Part shown: piece after piece, positions 54,982-55,627 of the stretch
How positions within the stretch are numbered: the first letter of the stretch is position 1
How the letters are laid out: each line of letters begins with the position of its first letter
Source of the DNA: Kangiellaceae bacterium
GTDB taxonomy: Bacteria > Pseudomonadota > Gammaproteobacteria > Enterobacterales > Kangiellaceae
Assembly (NCBI GenBank): GCA_026196875.1
Contig: JAPHTP010000056.1
Span: 1 to 55,627, forward strand
Direction of reading: 5' to 3'
Length of the DNA: 55,627 nucleotides
Translations under genes and position numbers: made by a program
Notes under the pieces: model-generated
What the model saw: only the letters and a program-made list of their open reading frames with translations
Database searches by the model: none
What the model was told of the DNA's origin: nothing

Positions 54982-55365
54982 TCAGTGATCGACTATGTGA
55001 CGCCCAAAAGGCGTGAAGCCCAATTTCATTAACTTAAAGTGTTGAATACCAAACGGAATAAAGATAATGCTTAAACAAAGCACTAATCCCCAAGCAAGAT
55101 GACTGAATACGACCCAAATGCCTCCAAATAATAGCCACACAATATTCAGCAAGATATTCAAACCGCTCGTAGGGTAACTATCTGGATACCGACTGGTAAC
55201 ATCCGAGCCGAAGGGAAATAACGCTAGAATGGCCATTTTGAAGCACTGGATGCCCCAAGGAATACCGATGATAGTACAGCATAAGGCAATACCACCTATT
55301 ATATACCCCATAAATACAAAAAATCCGCCCAAAACAATCCATAACAGGTTAAAAATAATCGACAT
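54982..55365 (-). CDS. YccF-domain inner membrane protein
   Basis: 127 residues from the ATG at 55365, selected for AAGGAG 5 nt upstream; a frame extending to 55428 lacks such a site. Two copies of the YccF repeat are visible (residues about 1-55 and 65-127): LLWIVLGGFFVF...IGIPWGIQCFKMAILALFPFG and IVWLLFGGIWVV...IFIPFGIQHFKLMKLGFTPFG. It has four membrane helices. The function is unknown. Stand-alone, upstream of kbl. Confidence 0.86.
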   Translation of the reverse strand: MSIIFNLLWIVLGGFFVFMGYIIGGIALCCTIIGIPWGIQCFKMAILALFPFGSDVTSRYPDSYPTSGLNILLNIVWLLFGGIWVVFSHLAWGLVLCLSIIFIPFGIQHFKLMKLGFTPFGRHIVDH

Positions 55366-55544
55366 TTTTGCTCCTTTTAACTGAGGATCAACTACCTCTT
55401 TCAAGGATCTATACAAATTCCGATCCAAAATCAGAAAGATATGAATTTCAATAAGTTATGGAAGCTAAGACGTTCTGAAACGCTAAAAGGTTGGTAATTT
55501 AAAAGATTATTTGGTGAGAAAGACTAAATTTAGATGGATCTATG

Positions 55545-55627
55545 CTATGCCACACGAGCAGGTTCGTCGCCATTGCCTAAATGAGCTACACGGGCAGGTT
55601 CATCGCCATTGCCTAAATGAGCTACAC
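55545..55627 (-). CDS. C-terminal end of a protein with tandem 12-residue repeats (cut by window edge)
   Basis: Reading on the minus strand from the edge to the TAG at 55547-55545 gives two complete copies of HLGNGDEPARVA, preceded by the last residues of a third, and ends ...ARVA-stop. The rest of the protein is outside the window. The copies are 36 bp each (55549-55584 and 55585-55620) and differ at three bases, all synonymous, which indicates selection on the peptide and so a real gene. The repeat is hydrophilic with acidic and basic residues. I do not recognise the family. Confidence 0.65.
   Translation of the reverse strand, partial: VAHLGNGDEPARVAHLGNGDEPARVA
55549..55627. repeat. Tandem 36-bp repeat
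   Basis: Two full units and the first 7 bp of a third, unit length 36 bp (12 codons). Units 1 and 2 differ at unit positions 3, 9 and 18. The array runs off the right edge, so the copy number is unknown. Confidence 0.92.

Overview
The window is AT-rich chromosomal DNA (by eye about 40% G+C, not counted) from a marine-type gammaproteobacterium. The evidence is gene order: murB-birA-coaX, then tRNA-Thr/Tyr/Gly/Thr and tuf (the tufB locus); xseB-ispA-dxs back to back with Na+-type pomAB stators; ubiC-ubiA beside a rubredoxin gene; and kbl-tdh. An Oceanospirillales/Alteromonadales-like host (for example a Kangiella relative) would fit, but genus cannot be decided from this sequence. I see no prophage, IS element, CRISPR array or plasmid backbone. 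The region is mostly core and catabolic genes, with several signalling modules.

Layout. 1-3837 (minus): start of tuf, four tRNAs with two promoter candidates, coaX, birA, murB. 4091-7049 (plus): thioredoxin-like protein, Tat lipoprotein and GMC flavoenzyme, a probable periplasmic dehydrogenase. 7174-8687 (minus): a DUF1835 protein and an unknown secreted protein. 9109-13170 (plus): a giant one-protein two-component system (periplasmic propeller, kinase, receiver, AraC domain), convergent with gabD. 14936-22815: greB, a secreted hydrolase, a beta-helix acyltransferase, a MaoP homologue, a LysE exporter with a membrane-anchored glutamate-synthase-like FMN protein, and an aldehyde dehydrogenase with an atypical SDR. 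22987-28397: dxs, ispA, xseB, pomA, pomB and a small DNA-binding protein. 28713-33218: YhhN, glnS, a candidate small membrane protein, DUF1801 and ThrE. 33356-34673: an ECF sigma factor, putative anti-sigma factor and YbjQ family protein whose reading frames overlap. 34925-39954: a beta-propeller with a MoaD/ThiS-like protein, an AraC-type DNA-binding protein, a ToxR/CadC-like membrane regulator and a KTSC-like small protein. 39955-41192 is a long non-coding region with operator-like and attenuator-like structures. 41193-46728 is a kynurenine catabolic operon. 46792-55365 holds creD, a zinc-ribbon/RDD/pilin fusion, a response regulator, ubiA-ubiC, rubredoxin, a FliL-like protein, tdh-kbl and a YccF protein. 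The right edge cuts a gene whose C-terminus is a tandem 12-residue repeat.

How genes work together. The 41-47 kb operon encodes 2-aminomuconate deaminase, 3-hydroxyanthranilate dioxygenase, ACMS decarboxylase, a formamidase-like cyclase, kynureninase and kynurenine monooxygenase. The missing step, 2-aminomuconate semialdehyde dehydrogenase, is best filled by the ALDH at 20.4-21.8 kb. Together they make a near-complete meta-cleavage route for tryptophan breakdown; no tryptophan 2,3-dioxygenase is in the window. The best candidates for new biology are the ECF/anti-sigma/YbjQ overlap, the MoaD-like/propeller pair, the TlpA/Tat-lipoprotein/GMC trio with a Cys motif, the RDD-pilin fusion, and the 12-residue repeat tail whose copies differ only at synonymous positions.
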